From Micavibrio sp. (GTDB lineage: Bacteria; Pseudomonadota; Alphaproteobacteria; Micavibrionales; Micavibrionaceae), in NCBI GenBank assembly GCA_012960155.1, contig DUBU01000017.1, forward strand, positions 1 to 40,642: 40,642 bases of DNA, read 5' to 3'. The notes under the pieces were generated by a model, which saw nothing but the letters and a program-made list of their open reading frames with translations, had not been told where the DNA came from and did no database searches. Shown here in pieces: positions 8,096 through 15,702 of this stretch. Made by a program: the position numbers and the translations under genes. Each line of letters opens with the position of its first letter. Within the stretch, counting starts at the first letter, position 1.

Positions 8096-8500
8096 TTAAA
8101 ATCTGGACGCATGATACGCCGTATCCCGCACTTTATTATTGTTATCAAATTTGATTATAACGGTCGTTGTAGATTGCGAGGTTCGTGCGGCGCCTCCACC
8201 AACATTGCTTAAGCTAAACGTTAAGCCGTTACTTGCTGAAACCACTTGTTCTGTTGAGAACTTGTCGTAAACCCAAACCTCTCTACCTTTTTCATCGGTA
8301 GAAACAATGTTCGGAGAGCCTAGTGTCTCTATTACTTCTGCGCTGCTCATTCCTGTTCTGATATTTCTTTGAACTTCACCAACTGAGAAAGTCTGCTTTT
8401 CTGTTTCTGCGACTTCGTTTGCATGCCATGAGGCTTTTTGCGCACAACCACTTAAAGTAATGCTGATTAACACTGCTGCTAATAGGTAATTTTTGTTCAT
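8096..8500 (-). CDS. BamE/SmpA-like lipoprotein
   Basis: The start is placed at the ATG preceded by AAAGGGAC, giving MNKNYLLAAVLISITLSGC with lipobox LSGC (C19); the product is 134 aa. The mature region VQRNIRTGMSSAEVIETLGSP, followed by REVWVYDKF, matches the SmpA/OmlA (BamE-type) fold: a G-M-[ST]-x-x-[EQ]-V helix, a LG.P turn, then aromatic W.Y strands. Proteins with this domain sit on the inner face of the outer membrane and help assembly factors, but many are not BamE itself. It is first in an operon with the two paralogous lipoproteins (22 bp gap to the next). Confidence 0.7.
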   Translation of the reverse strand: MNKNYLLAAVLISITLSGCAQKASWHANEVAETEKQTFSVGEVQRNIRTGMSSAEVIETLGSPNIVSTDEKGREVWVYDKFSTEQVVSASNGLTFSLSNVGGGAARTSQSTTTVIIKFDNNNKVRDTAYHASRF

Positions 8501-8622
8501 ATCTAAGTGTCCCTTTATAAGTAATGCTCTCTGCATAGCATTTGTTATTTTCTTGTGCAATTTTAAATGGAGAATGTCCATATTAATTTTCTAATATTTG
8601 AATTTTATAAATTGATCATCGA

Positions 8623-8865
8623 ATGGTTTGGATGCCTTTGGGAGTATGTCTGGTTCTGTTCTGGCCTGCGCTGTTCTTCATGATGGGTGATGATCAGGAA
8701 GAAGAGCTGGCGAGTCTGAAAGGCCAGTATGACGCGCTGGAACAAGCCGCCATCCAGAAAGACTGTGACGTTGCCGACGAAATCGCCGAAGCCCGCCGCC
8801 TCGAAGAAGAGCGTCAGGCCGAGCGCAAAGAAATGGAACGCGAAGTCGGCGGTGTAAACGACTAA
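8623..8865 (+). CDS. Small membrane-anchored coiled-coil protein
   Basis: An 80-aa protein with a hydrophobic N-terminal helix (about residues 3-21, PLGVCLVLFWPALFFMM) and a charged helical remainder (about 25-75, rich in E, A, R and K) that looks like a coiled coil facing one side of the membrane. The 40 bases upstream are almost all A and T, with no ribosome binding site, so the start is doubtful and the gene may have lost its original 5' end. Codon use is GC-richer than in the lipoprotein genes on its left. A bidirectional terminator follows. Confidence 0.55.
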   Translation: MVWMPLGVCLVLFWPALFFMMGDDQEEELASLKGQYDALEQAAIQKDCDVADEIAEARRLEEERQAERKEMEREVGGVND

Positions 8866-8886
8866 GCCGTTTTGCTCCGAAAATTT

Positions 8887-8924
8887 AAAAAGCGCCCCTC
8901 AAAACGAGTAGGGCGCTTTTTTTA
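8887..8924. terminator. Bidirectional intrinsic terminator
   Basis: AGCGCCC (8891-8897) pairs with GGGCGCT (8911-8917), with A-T pairs extending the stem on both sides. A run of T follows on the plus strand and the A run before it gives T on the minus strand. It lies between two convergent genes (stops at 8865 and 8939) and suits both. Confidence 0.85.
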
Positions 8925-8938
8925 TTTTAAGGCTCAAT

Positions 8939-9463
8939 CTATCTTTTTAGGCTGCCGGCGCAGGTCGTCCAGCTTCTGAAGTAATATTGCTGCCATGTCT
9001 GGCGGCTGGCAAAGTCTGCTGTCATGCTACTTTGAAGAACCTTCTGTTCAATTTCCGACATCATCGGGTCTAGCTGCGCCTCCATACTGTCGGATAAACA
9101 GTTACAAAACGTACTCGCCATAGAGGCAGGCATGTTTTTCTTGCTGGCATCATACGCGCACTGATTGTAAAAGACGCGTGATTCACGAATGCAATAGGGG
9201 ACGTATTTTTTGGCTATACCGGCTTCTTTGATGTTGCGTTTGCTCTGGTCGGAATCCATGGCATTGGCCAAATCACGACGTGACATTTCTTTACCTGCGC
9301 GCGTGTAATAGCATTCGCAAAAATTGTCTCTGACAGGCGATGTTTGCACACACCTGTTGATCAGGCGATCTAGGTGCTGCTGACTAAGCGGGGCATTTTC
9401 ATGCCACAGCATATAGCCCCAGCCGCCGAGTAATATAAACAGGATAAATAATAATGCTTTCAT
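8939..9463 (-). CDS. Membrane-anchored protein with duplicated Cys motifs
   Basis: A 174-aa protein with an N-terminal hydrophobic segment (residues 3-20, ALLFILFILLGGWGYMLW) acting as anchor or uncleaved signal; the rest is probably periplasmic. Two similar units follow: NRC...RDNFCECYY at about 36-53 and NQCAYD...STFCNCLSD at about 100-125. Each has one cysteine, a gap, then F-C-x-C. Further single cysteines occur near YVPYC and TTCAG. The pattern suggests disulfides or metal binding. I do not recognise the family. The gene is convergent with the small coiled-coil gene and ends just before the shared terminator. Confidence 0.65.
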   Translation of the reverse strand: MKALLFILFILLGGWGYMLWHENAPLSQQHLDRLINRCVQTSPVRDNFCECYYTRAGKEMSRRDLANAMDSDQSKRNIKEAGIAKKYVPYCIRESRVFYNQCAYDASKKNMPASMASTFCNCLSDSMEAQLDPMMSEIEQKVLQSSMTADFASRQTWQQYYFRSWTTCAGSLKR

Positions 9464-9620
9464 GGTTTTCTTATACGCGAATGCATTCTTAGATAAAAGC
9501 CTATCATGTCAACCTATCAACAGCGTAGCTGCGCCCTGATCCGCGTTTGCGAAACCTTTATTACAAGGGCTTAAGCAGAGAGGAGCAAATCTAACAAATA
9601 TTGCATTATGTAAATAAATA

Positions 9621-10313
9621 ATGTATAACCTTGCCATGCTGAATTCGGCAATCAGAAGTGTGGCGCAAAAGGTAACGGCAACAGCAATGCTGGGTTTGCC
9701 GTTTCTGGCTTTAACGGCCATTGTGGCGCCGCTGAACCGCGCACAGGGCATGCCGACATTCTTCCGCCAGACCCGATACGGTAAAGACGGGCAGGCGTTT
9801 GAAATCCTGAAATTCCAGACGATGCGCGATGGCGATGATGCGGACTCTGCGCGCGTCACTAAAATCGGTAAATTCCTGCGTAAAACGAGCCTTGATGAAA
9901 TCCCTCAGCTGGTCAATGTCTGGCGCGGGGAAATGGACTTGGTTGGCGCGCGTCCTTTGATGCATCGTCGTCAAGATACATGGTCGGCAATACAGGGTAG
10001 TGAAGATGAAGGGCAGTGCCTGCAATCTGACGATACTATACAGGCAGCGCTGGATCGCATCGAAACTATCCGCCCTGGTATTTTTGGCGAGGTGCAGATA
10101 TCGCCGCTACGTGGTCAATATGAAACGGGCAACCGCGAAGCATTCCGCGAGATCGCCGCCATGGAAGATGATTATTTCACAAGACGTCAAAAAGGGCACT
10201 TATCCGCAATCTGGCATGATACGGTTATTCTAGCCAAAACACCTGTAGCCTTGGCTGTACACCCGGGGCATGTGGCACGTGATCAACAAAAATCAGATAT
10301 AGGATCTCCCTAG
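9621..10313 (+). CDS. Bacterial sugar transferase (phosphoglycosyl transferase)
   Basis: A predicted inner-membrane enzyme that moves a sugar phosphate from a nucleotide sugar onto undecaprenyl phosphate, starting a polysaccharide or glycan unit. It is 230 aa. A single hydrophobic segment at about 18-38 followed by PLNRAQGMPTFFRQTRYG, then FEILKFQTMRDG (60-71) and LRKTSLDEIPQLVNV (86-100), fits the monotopic family; the catalytic pair is D92-E93, and GEMDLVGARPL (103-113) completes the core. It lacks the multi-TM N-terminal part of WcaJ-type enzymes, so it is the short form. No other glycan genes lie beside it. ATG 9636 is an alternative start. Confidence 0.88.
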   Translation: MYNLAMLNSAIRSVAQKVTATAMLGLPFLALTAIVAPLNRAQGMPTFFRQTRYGKDGQAFEILKFQTMRDGDDADSARVTKIGKFLRKTSLDEIPQLVNVWRGEMDLVGARPLMHRRQDTWSAIQGSEDEGQCLQSDDTIQAALDRIETIRPGIFGEVQISPLRGQYETGNREAFREIAAMEDDYFTRRQKGHLSAIWHDTVILAKTPVALAVHPGHVARDQQKSDIGSP

Positions 10314-10351
10314 GACTTCCTTTCCAATTAAAAAGAGCTAAACTCACTCGC

Positions 10352-10750
10352 ATGAAATATCTTTTTATGCTCCTGACTTTATGTGCTCTCAGCGCCTGTG
10401 TAACAACAACGCCCCCCGCTGAACAGCAGGGCTATCAGCGCTATATGTGTGACAGGGGCTGGTCTATTCAGGTGGATCATAATCCCGAGGTGACGGGCGC
10501 TATGACGCCATGGCCGGATGATCATGTTCTTTTGACTGTGCAGGGGCGGCCGTTTGAGATGTACCGGATCAAATCCGCCTCGGGCGAAAAATACGGCACG
10601 GAGCGCGGTCTGACCCCTGATGCCGGCCTGATTTGGTGGGATAAGGGTAATGAAGGGATGCTGCTCGCCATGATTCTTGATCACACCGCCGATCCTGATA
10701 ATGCACCTATTATCGTTCGCTGCGAGCGCCTGCATATAACAACGCAGTAA
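10352..10750 (+). CDS. MliC-like lysozyme inhibitor lipoprotein
   Basis: A 132-aa lipoprotein with the signal MKYLFMLLTLCALSAC, lipobox LSAC and C16 acylated. The mature part fits the MliC/PliC family, which blocks c-type lysozyme from the outer membrane or periplasm: a YMCDRGWSIQV start, an S-A-S-G-x-K-Y strand at about 75-81, and a L-I-W-W-D-K-G strand at about 93-99, followed by a C-terminal IVRC. The two cysteines (YMC and VRC) are placed for the disulfide usual in this fold. The SASG loop and WWDKG are the parts that normally contact lysozyme. The gene is 38 bp after the sugar transferase and may be in its transcript. Confidence 0.72.
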   Translation: MKYLFMLLTLCALSACVTTTPPAEQQGYQRYMCDRGWSIQVDHNPEVTGAMTPWPDDHVLLTVQGRPFEMYRIKSASGEKYGTERGLTPDAGLIWWDKGNEGMLLAMILDHTADPDNAPIIVRCERLHITTQ

Positions 10751-10752
10751 CC

Positions 10753-11724
10753 TTATTTGTACTCGAACCTGTCAGTCGGTTTAAGGCTGCGTGCGTATTC
10801 ATGCTGCAGCTTCATTTTAGCGTTGGCATCGTTTTTCAGATACGCATCGAAGAACAACACCGTACCGTTTGCCACAGCCTCTTGCCAGCGCGGGTCGTTG
10901 GGCTGGCCTTTACGCGTGCCGCCGCCGAACGCCGCATGATTGGCGCCGTCCAGAACCAGAAGATATTGGTCGCTCGCCTTGATCCCTTGATAGGGCAGGG
11001 TGCGCGTTGCAGGATCGAAGTCATCCGCAAACGGGTAGCCGTCTTCTGTGCCGGTCATATGAAAGATTGGAATATCAATCGCACTGTAAAGGCTATCAGT
11101 ATTGATCTCTTTCTTCATAGCGCGCTGTGGCAAGTTAGGGCTTAGTGCCACAGCGGCCTTGATGCGCGGCTCCTTCATTTTTGTGCCGATCATGGGCATA
11201 GACTCACCCGCAGCCATCAGAACGCTACGCGCACCATAAGAATGTCCGGCCATACCAATATGGTTCAGGTTAAGTTTCCCCATGAGCGGGCCGTTTTTCT
11301 TATTGAGCTTAACTAGTTCGTCAATCACAAACGGCACATCTTTGTAACGGTCAATAGCCGAGCGGAAGTCTTTGGTCGACTTACCCAGCTTGCGTTTAAT
11401 CTGCATGGGGTTGGTAGGTCCTTCCCATAGGGACTTATCGGTGCCTTCATGCTGAATAAAGAATGCGACATAGCCGTTCATGGCAAGCGCAAGGCCGAGA
11501 TATTCAGCGGCTTCAACCGAACCCCCAAGGCCATGAGAGAATATAACCACTGGCGCGGGTTTGGGTATGTGATGATGATAATATACTTTATAAGGGACTG
11601 CACGATTATCACGAGATGTATCGGTAAAACTTCCATATTCAAAATTTACTGAGGATGCCTGTACCCGCGGACTAAGTCCGACCGACATGATGCAAATAAG
11701 CGCGAGGCAATATATAAGTCTCAT
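10753..11724 (-). CDS. Exported alpha/beta hydrolase (dienelactone/PAF-acetylhydrolase type)
   Basis: The start is set at 11724, giving the signal peptide MRLIYCLALICIMSVGLSPR with a VQA-S cleavage region and AAAGGAC as ribosome binding site; upstream in-frame ATGs would bury the signal. The mature enzyme is about 300 aa. The oxyanion loop SHGLGG is at 63-68, the nucleophile motif GHSYG at 160-164 (S162), and the likely catalytic histidine lies in GANHAAFGG near the C-terminus, with an aspartate in the GTEDGYPFADDFD loop. It should hydrolyse esters or lipids in the periplasm or outside; the substrate cannot be told. It is convergent with the MliC-like gene (2 bp between stops). Confidence 0.83.
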   Translation of the reverse strand: MRLIYCLALICIMSVGLSPRVQASSVNFEYGSFTDTSRDNRAVPYKVYYHHHIPKPAPVVIFSHGLGGSVEAAEYLGLALAMNGYVAFFIQHEGTDKSLWEGPTNPMQIKRKLGKSTKDFRSAIDRYKDVPFVIDELVKLNKKNGPLMGKLNLNHIGMAGHSYGARSVLMAAGESMPMIGTKMKEPRIKAAVALSPNLPQRAMKKEINTDSLYSAIDIPIFHMTGTEDGYPFADDFDPATRTLPYQGIKASDQYLLVLDGANHAAFGGGTRKGQPNDPRWQEAVANGTVLFFDAYLKNDANAKMKLQHEYARSLKPTDRFEYK

Positions 11725-11868
11725 AATAAAGTGTCCTTTTAATATGTTCTCTACCATACGCATTTTTACGCCTAATTCCCGCGGAACTTTTATGATGATT
11801 AAGGCGTTTGTACTGTGCAAGCCGCCCGTAAGTGCGTGCATTTTGTTTAACGACAAGAGGATAGAACA

Positions 11869-12249
11869 ATGAAACGCAAGAATATGATGTTAGCAGGTGT
11901 TGCCGCAGCAGTCCTTCTGTTAGGCGCCGCGGGTGCAACAGCCATGATTATGAGTGACGAGTCAGCAACAGCTGAAAAAGCTGCAGCGACAAGCTCGACC
12001 ACAACAAGAGAAGATATTAGCTGGAACAGTAACCAGACTAACACGAACACAACAACGCAAGTGCAAACACAGCCAGCCTGTGATGATGATAATATCGTCG
12101 GTAAGGTCGCCGGTGGTGTAGCAGGCGGTGTAGCCGGCAGCCAGATCGGTAGCGGCAGCGGTAAAACGGCTGCGACAATCGGTGGTACACTGGGTGGTAC
12201 GCTTCTGGGTGAAGAATATTTGCCGACCAAAAACGTCACTTGTCGTTAA
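11869..12249 (+). CDS. Glycine-zipper membrane protein
   Basis: A 126-aa protein with an N-terminal hydrophobic helix (residues 7-28, signal anchor or signal peptide), a long Ser/Thr/Asn-rich linker (about 33-68), and a glycine-zipper two-helix segment at about 77-111 (GKVAGGVAGGVAGSQIG, then a second Gly-spaced helix TIGGTLGGTLLGE). This matches the Gly-zipper 2TM family (17 kDa surface antigen/RcsF-like envelope proteins) in architecture. There are two cysteines, ACDDD and the terminal TCR. The ATG is preceded by AAGAGGATAG. A strong terminator lies downstream, so it is probably a single-gene unit. Confidence 0.75.
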   Translation: MKRKNMMLAGVAAAVLLLGAAGATAMIMSDESATAEKAAATSSTTTREDISWNSNQTNTNTTTQVQTQPACDDDNIVGKVAGGVAGGVAGSQIGSGSGKTAATIGGTLGGTLLGEEYLPTKNVTCR

Positions 12250-12299
12250 AAACTATACATAGGTATGATACAGTCGACTTAGTCGGTTAAGGTATCAGA

Positions 12300-12346
12300 T
12301 CTGGATCCGTTACTACTCCAAGTCCCGCGGATCCGGATTTTTTTTA
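12300..12346 (+). terminator. Intrinsic terminator
   Basis: TCTGGATCCG (ending at 12309) pairs with CGGATCCGGA (from 12328) through ten base pairs including one G-U, with an 18-base loop, followed directly by eight T residues. It closes the glycine-zipper gene and isolates the pilus locus from upstream transcription. Confidence 0.85.
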
Positions 12347-12514
12347 GCCTGTTTATCTTGATTTGCTAATTTATGGATTTACATAAGTTGTTATGAATTT
12401 ATTTATGTTTTTCCGATATTTATAGTATTGCGGTATTATACAAATTCGGAGAATCTATTCGAACGCGTATCTTCTGTGTGTGACTTAAAACTAATCTAGT
12501 GGGGTAATCACCTA
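12347..12514 (+). promoter_or_regulatory. AT-rich leader before the pilus locus
   Basis: These 168 bp lie between a strong terminator and the first pilus gene, so the promoter of the locus should be here. The stretch 12355-12440 is very AT-rich. I see no convincing -35/-10 pair and do not name one. GTGGGGT about 12 bases before the pilB ATG is the likely ribosome binding site. Confidence 0.4.
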
Positions 12515-14410
12515 ATGACTCAGGATTCTTCTGATCATAGCAACGGCCAACCTGAAGAAGAGGACATGCTGGTTCTCGAGCTTGAAGACGTTGAAGTAAC
12601 AACGTCCGAGTTGCCATCACAGGCGCCTGCAGGTGCTGGCGCAACTTTAGTTGAAGGCGAGATTGTCGACGAGCTAAATGATAAGGCGCGTGATCTTGTT
12701 ACTAAAGAGCATATAGAGAATGCGCCGGGCAAAGGGCGTATTGGTGATCGCTTGGTTGCCAAAGGGATTATTACGCTCGATCAGCTGCACGTCGCACTGC
12801 AGGAAAAGAAAGTAACAGGGAAACTTCTCGGTGAGGTGCTAGTTGATCTGGGCTTTCTGGATGAAGAAGGACTGTCTGCGTTTCTGGCAGAAAGCTCAGG
12901 CTTTGAAGTTTTTGACCCTAAACACACTATCCTAGATTCCGAGGCGCTTTCATTAATTGAAAAGTCAGTTGCTCTTAAGCACCAAGTTCTGCCGGTATCG
13001 CTGGGTGAAGATGAAGCAATTATTGCCATGTCTGACCCTTATGATGTTGTGGCTATGGACACTTTGCGCCGCTATTTGCCAAAGCATTTGAGCATAAAAC
13101 CCATTGTGACAACGCCATCAATCCTCTCGGAGGCGATTGACGCGGCTTATGGTTATGCAAGTTCTATTAAGGCTATTTTGAGTGAGCTTGAAGATGGCGC
13201 AGCTAAAGCGCCTGACCTGGCGACCTTGAATGAGGAAGAGGCGTTCTCTCACCCGATTGTAAGACTTGTTAACGCGCTTGTTTTTGATGCTGTTAAAATG
13301 GGTGTCTCTGACTTGCACTTTGAACCTGAAGAAAACTTTATTCGCCTGCGTTACCGTAAAGATGGCGTGCTGTTTACAGCACAGACCCTGCACAAGCAGC
13401 ACTGGAGTTCTATCTCCCAGCGCTTGAAGATTATGTCGAATATGAATATTGCGGATAAGCTCTCACCGCAGGATGGTCGCTTCCATATGAATGTGGGCGG
13501 TCGCGAGGCGGATTTCCGTGTATCATCTTTGCCGACAGTTCATGGTGAGAATATCGTCCTTCGTGTTCTGGACCAAAGTCAGAGCATTATGCCGATGGAA
13601 AAACTCGGCTTTAGTGAGCATAACCTTGGGCTTATCAAAGCATCACAAACGCGTCCTGAAGGTATCATTATTGTTACCGGACCTACTGGTAGTGGTAAGA
13701 CGACATCACTGTATTCAATGTTGAATGAAATCAACGATGTAAAAGTGAATATCCAGACACTGGAAGATCCGGTGGAATATTCGCTTCCAATGATTCGTCA
13801 GACGCACGTACGAGAGGGTGTACTAGAGTTTGCTGACGGTATTAAGGCACTTCTGCGTCAGGATCCGGACATCATCTTTATTGGTGAGATTCGTGACCAA
13901 ACGACAGCAGAAATGGCGCTTAAGGCCGCTATGACAGGTCACCAGGTTTATACAACATTGCACACGAACGATTCTTTTGGTGCGATCCCGCGTTTGCTGG
14001 ATTTGAATTTGAAGCCAGGTATGATTTCTGGCGCGATTATCGCCGTATTCGCGCAGCGTCTTGTGCGTCGTCTGTGTGAGGGCTGTAAACAAGAGCACGT
14101 ACCCGGTGAAGACGAATGTAAATTGCTGGGTGTAGATCCGGCTAACCCGCCAAAAATCTTTAAGGCGAAAGAGGGCGGTTGCCCTATGTGTGAAGAAATG
14201 GGCTACAAGGGGCGTACGGCAGTTGTCGAAATCCTGACCTTTGATGAGGAGATGGATGAGATTCTAGCCTCTGGCGCATCGAAAGCGGATTTGAAAAATA
14301 AAGCGAAAGAAAAAGGCTTTAAAAGTATGAAGGATGATGGCATTCTTAAAATTCTCGAGGGCATAACCACTCTGGAAGCCCTTGGCAGAGTTGTTGATAT
14401 CAACAAATAG
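12515..14410 (+). CDS. Type IV pilus assembly ATPase (PilB/MshE/GspE)
   Basis: This hexameric cytoplasmic ATPase powers pilus extension through the platform protein. It is 631 aa. After an acidic disordered start (1-70) comes an MshEN-type N-domain with two tandem 24-residue units at 75-98 and 104-127, exactly five residues apart, as in c-di-GMP-binding MshE. Some key positions differ: R to L at the start of unit two, and final Q to K and S. The core has Walker A GPTGSGKT (389-396), the Asp box and Walker B (DPDIIFIGEIRD), the His box (HQVYTTLHTND), and the zinc tetracysteine C521/C524/C556/C559 typical of assembly rather than retraction ATPases. It is the first gene of the locus. Confidence 0.94.
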   Translation: MTQDSSDHSNGQPEEEDMLVLELEDVEVTTSELPSQAPAGAGATLVEGEIVDELNDKARDLVTKEHIENAPGKGRIGDRLVAKGIITLDQLHVALQEKKVTGKLLGEVLVDLGFLDEEGLSAFLAESSGFEVFDPKHTILDSEALSLIEKSVALKHQVLPVSLGEDEAIIAMSDPYDVVAMDTLRRYLPKHLSIKPIVTTPSILSEAIDAAYGYASSIKAILSELEDGAAKAPDLATLNEEEAFSHPIVRLVNALVFDAVKMGVSDLHFEPEENFIRLRYRKDGVLFTAQTLHKQHWSSISQRLKIMSNMNIADKLSPQDGRFHMNVGGREADFRVSSLPTVHGENIVLRVLDQSQSIMPMEKLGFSEHNLGLIKASQTRPEGIIIVTGPTGSGKTTSLYSMLNEINDVKVNIQTLEDPVEYSLPMIRQTHVREGVLEFADGIKALLRQDPDIIFIGEIRDQTTAEMALKAAMTGHQVYTTLHTNDSFGAIPRLLDLNLKPGMISGAIIAVFAQRLVRRLCEGCKQEHVPGEDECKLLGVDPANPPKIFKAKEGGCPMCEEMGYKGRTAVVEILTFDEEMDEILASGASKADLKNKAKEKGFKSMKDDGILKILEGITTLEALGRVVDINK

Positions 14411-14464
14411 TTTGCAGAATCATCTTGAGGCTATTCGGCCTGTCTTCCTTAGGGAGTTGGAACC

Positions 14465-15676
14465 ATAGAACGCTATAAATACAGAGCGATCAATCTTAAA
14501 GGGCGTCCTGTTCGCGGGGTAGTTGCTGCAGCGAACGAGGTTGACCTGCATAACCAGTTGCAAACGGCAGGGCTGGAGCTCGTTCAATGTGCGCCTCTGA
14601 CGAATAAAAAGCACAGCTCCATGGCTTTCGGTAAGAAGATCAAGATTCGTGATCTAATCCAGTTATTTTTGCATATGGAGCAGATGCAGGGCGCTGGTAT
14701 TCCACTTCTTGATGCTTTGGCCGATATCCGTGATACGACTGAAAATGATCGCTTGCGTGACATTATGTCCGAAGTGCATCGAGATGTTTCTGAAGGTAGT
14801 TCACTGTCTGAAGCTTTGGCGCGTCACCCTAAAATTTTCAATGAGTTGTACATTTCTCTGGTGTCCTCGGGTGAGGAAACTGGTGACCTAACAGCTTCGT
14901 ACCGTCAGCTCATAAAATATTTGAAATGGGTTGATCAAATGCAGACTAAAGTGCGTAAGGCTACGCGCTATCCGATTATTGTCTGTGTCGTGGTGCTTGC
15001 CACAATCGTTATTATGATGGGCTTTGTGGTGCCGGAGATTGTAGGCTTTATTGAGAACTTAGATCAAGAGATTCCGTTTTATACCTCGGCACTGATGGCG
15101 TGTTCGAAGTTTTTCCAGGCGTATTGGTGGGCAGTCTTAACAGCGCCTGTTTTGGCGTTTATAGGGTTGAAGACAGTTAGGAAAGTGTCGGACAATGCGG
15201 CTTACAGGCTCGATTTGTGGACGCTAAGTTTGCCGATTGCCGGTGGGCTGATTCGTAAAATCAATATTGCACGGTTCTCTCAAACGTTCGGCGCTCTGTT
15301 TGCTAGTGGCATTGATGTTCTGAATGCTTTGGCGGCGTCTCGTAAAACAGTGCGAAATCTCGCGTTGACTGAGGCGCTCGAGGGTGTGCAGGAGCAAGTT
15401 AAGGCTGGTAGTCCTTTGTCGGAAGCCTTTAATTCCTCGGGCGAGTTTCCGAGTATGGTGTGCCGCATGCTCAAGGTTGGTGAAGAGTCTGGTAACCTTA
15501 CGGTTGTATTGGATCAGGTCTCGGAGTTTTATACCAGTGATGTGGATGAGGAGATTCAAGGTCTGATATCTATGATTGAGCCTTTGCTTACCCTTATACT
15601 TGGTGTTATGATATTGTGGATTGCAGTCGCAGTCTTCGGTCCGATCTACGGAAGTTTCGAAAATATTGATTTCTAA
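14465..15676 (+). CDS. Type IV pilus platform protein (PilC/GspF family), ATA start
   Basis: The inner-membrane platform that couples the ATPase to pilin addition. Two GspF domains are seen (about 85-205 and 285-400), with TM segments near 168-192, 221-238 and 376-397. The nearest ordinary start is TTG at 14558, but coding similarity clearly continues upstream: the frame reads ERYKYRAINLKGRPVRG, the standard N-terminus of this family (YkY.A.d..G...G). Between the in-frame stop at 14450 and 14558 there is no ATG, GTG or TTG. ATA at 14465 has AGGGAG eight bases upstream and gives 403 aa, the normal family length. I therefore call an ATA start; a sequencing error cannot be excluded. Confidence 0.88.
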   Translation: MERYKYRAINLKGRPVRGVVAAANEVDLHNQLQTAGLELVQCAPLTNKKHSSMAFGKKIKIRDLIQLFLHMEQMQGAGIPLLDALADIRDTTENDRLRDIMSEVHRDVSEGSSLSEALARHPKIFNELYISLVSSGEETGDLTASYRQLIKYLKWVDQMQTKVRKATRYPIIVCVVVLATIVIMMGFVVPEIVGFIENLDQEIPFYTSALMACSKFFQAYWWAVLTAPVLAFIGLKTVRKVSDNAAYRLDLWTLSLPIAGGLIRKINIARFSQTFGALFASGIDVLNALAASRKTVRNLALTEALEGVQEQVKAGSPLSEAFNSSGEFPSMVCRMLKVGEESGNLTVVLDQVSEFYTSDVDEEIQGLISMIEPLLTLILGVMILWIAVAVFGPIYGSFENIDF

Positions 15677-15702
15677 TTCTTACTCTGGGGCATTTGTCCG
15701 TT

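Noticed and set aside
14558-15676. TTG 14558 as start of the platform protein
   Set aside because: It would remove the conserved first 31 residues of the family and has no ribosome binding site; the frame continues upstream to ATA 14465.
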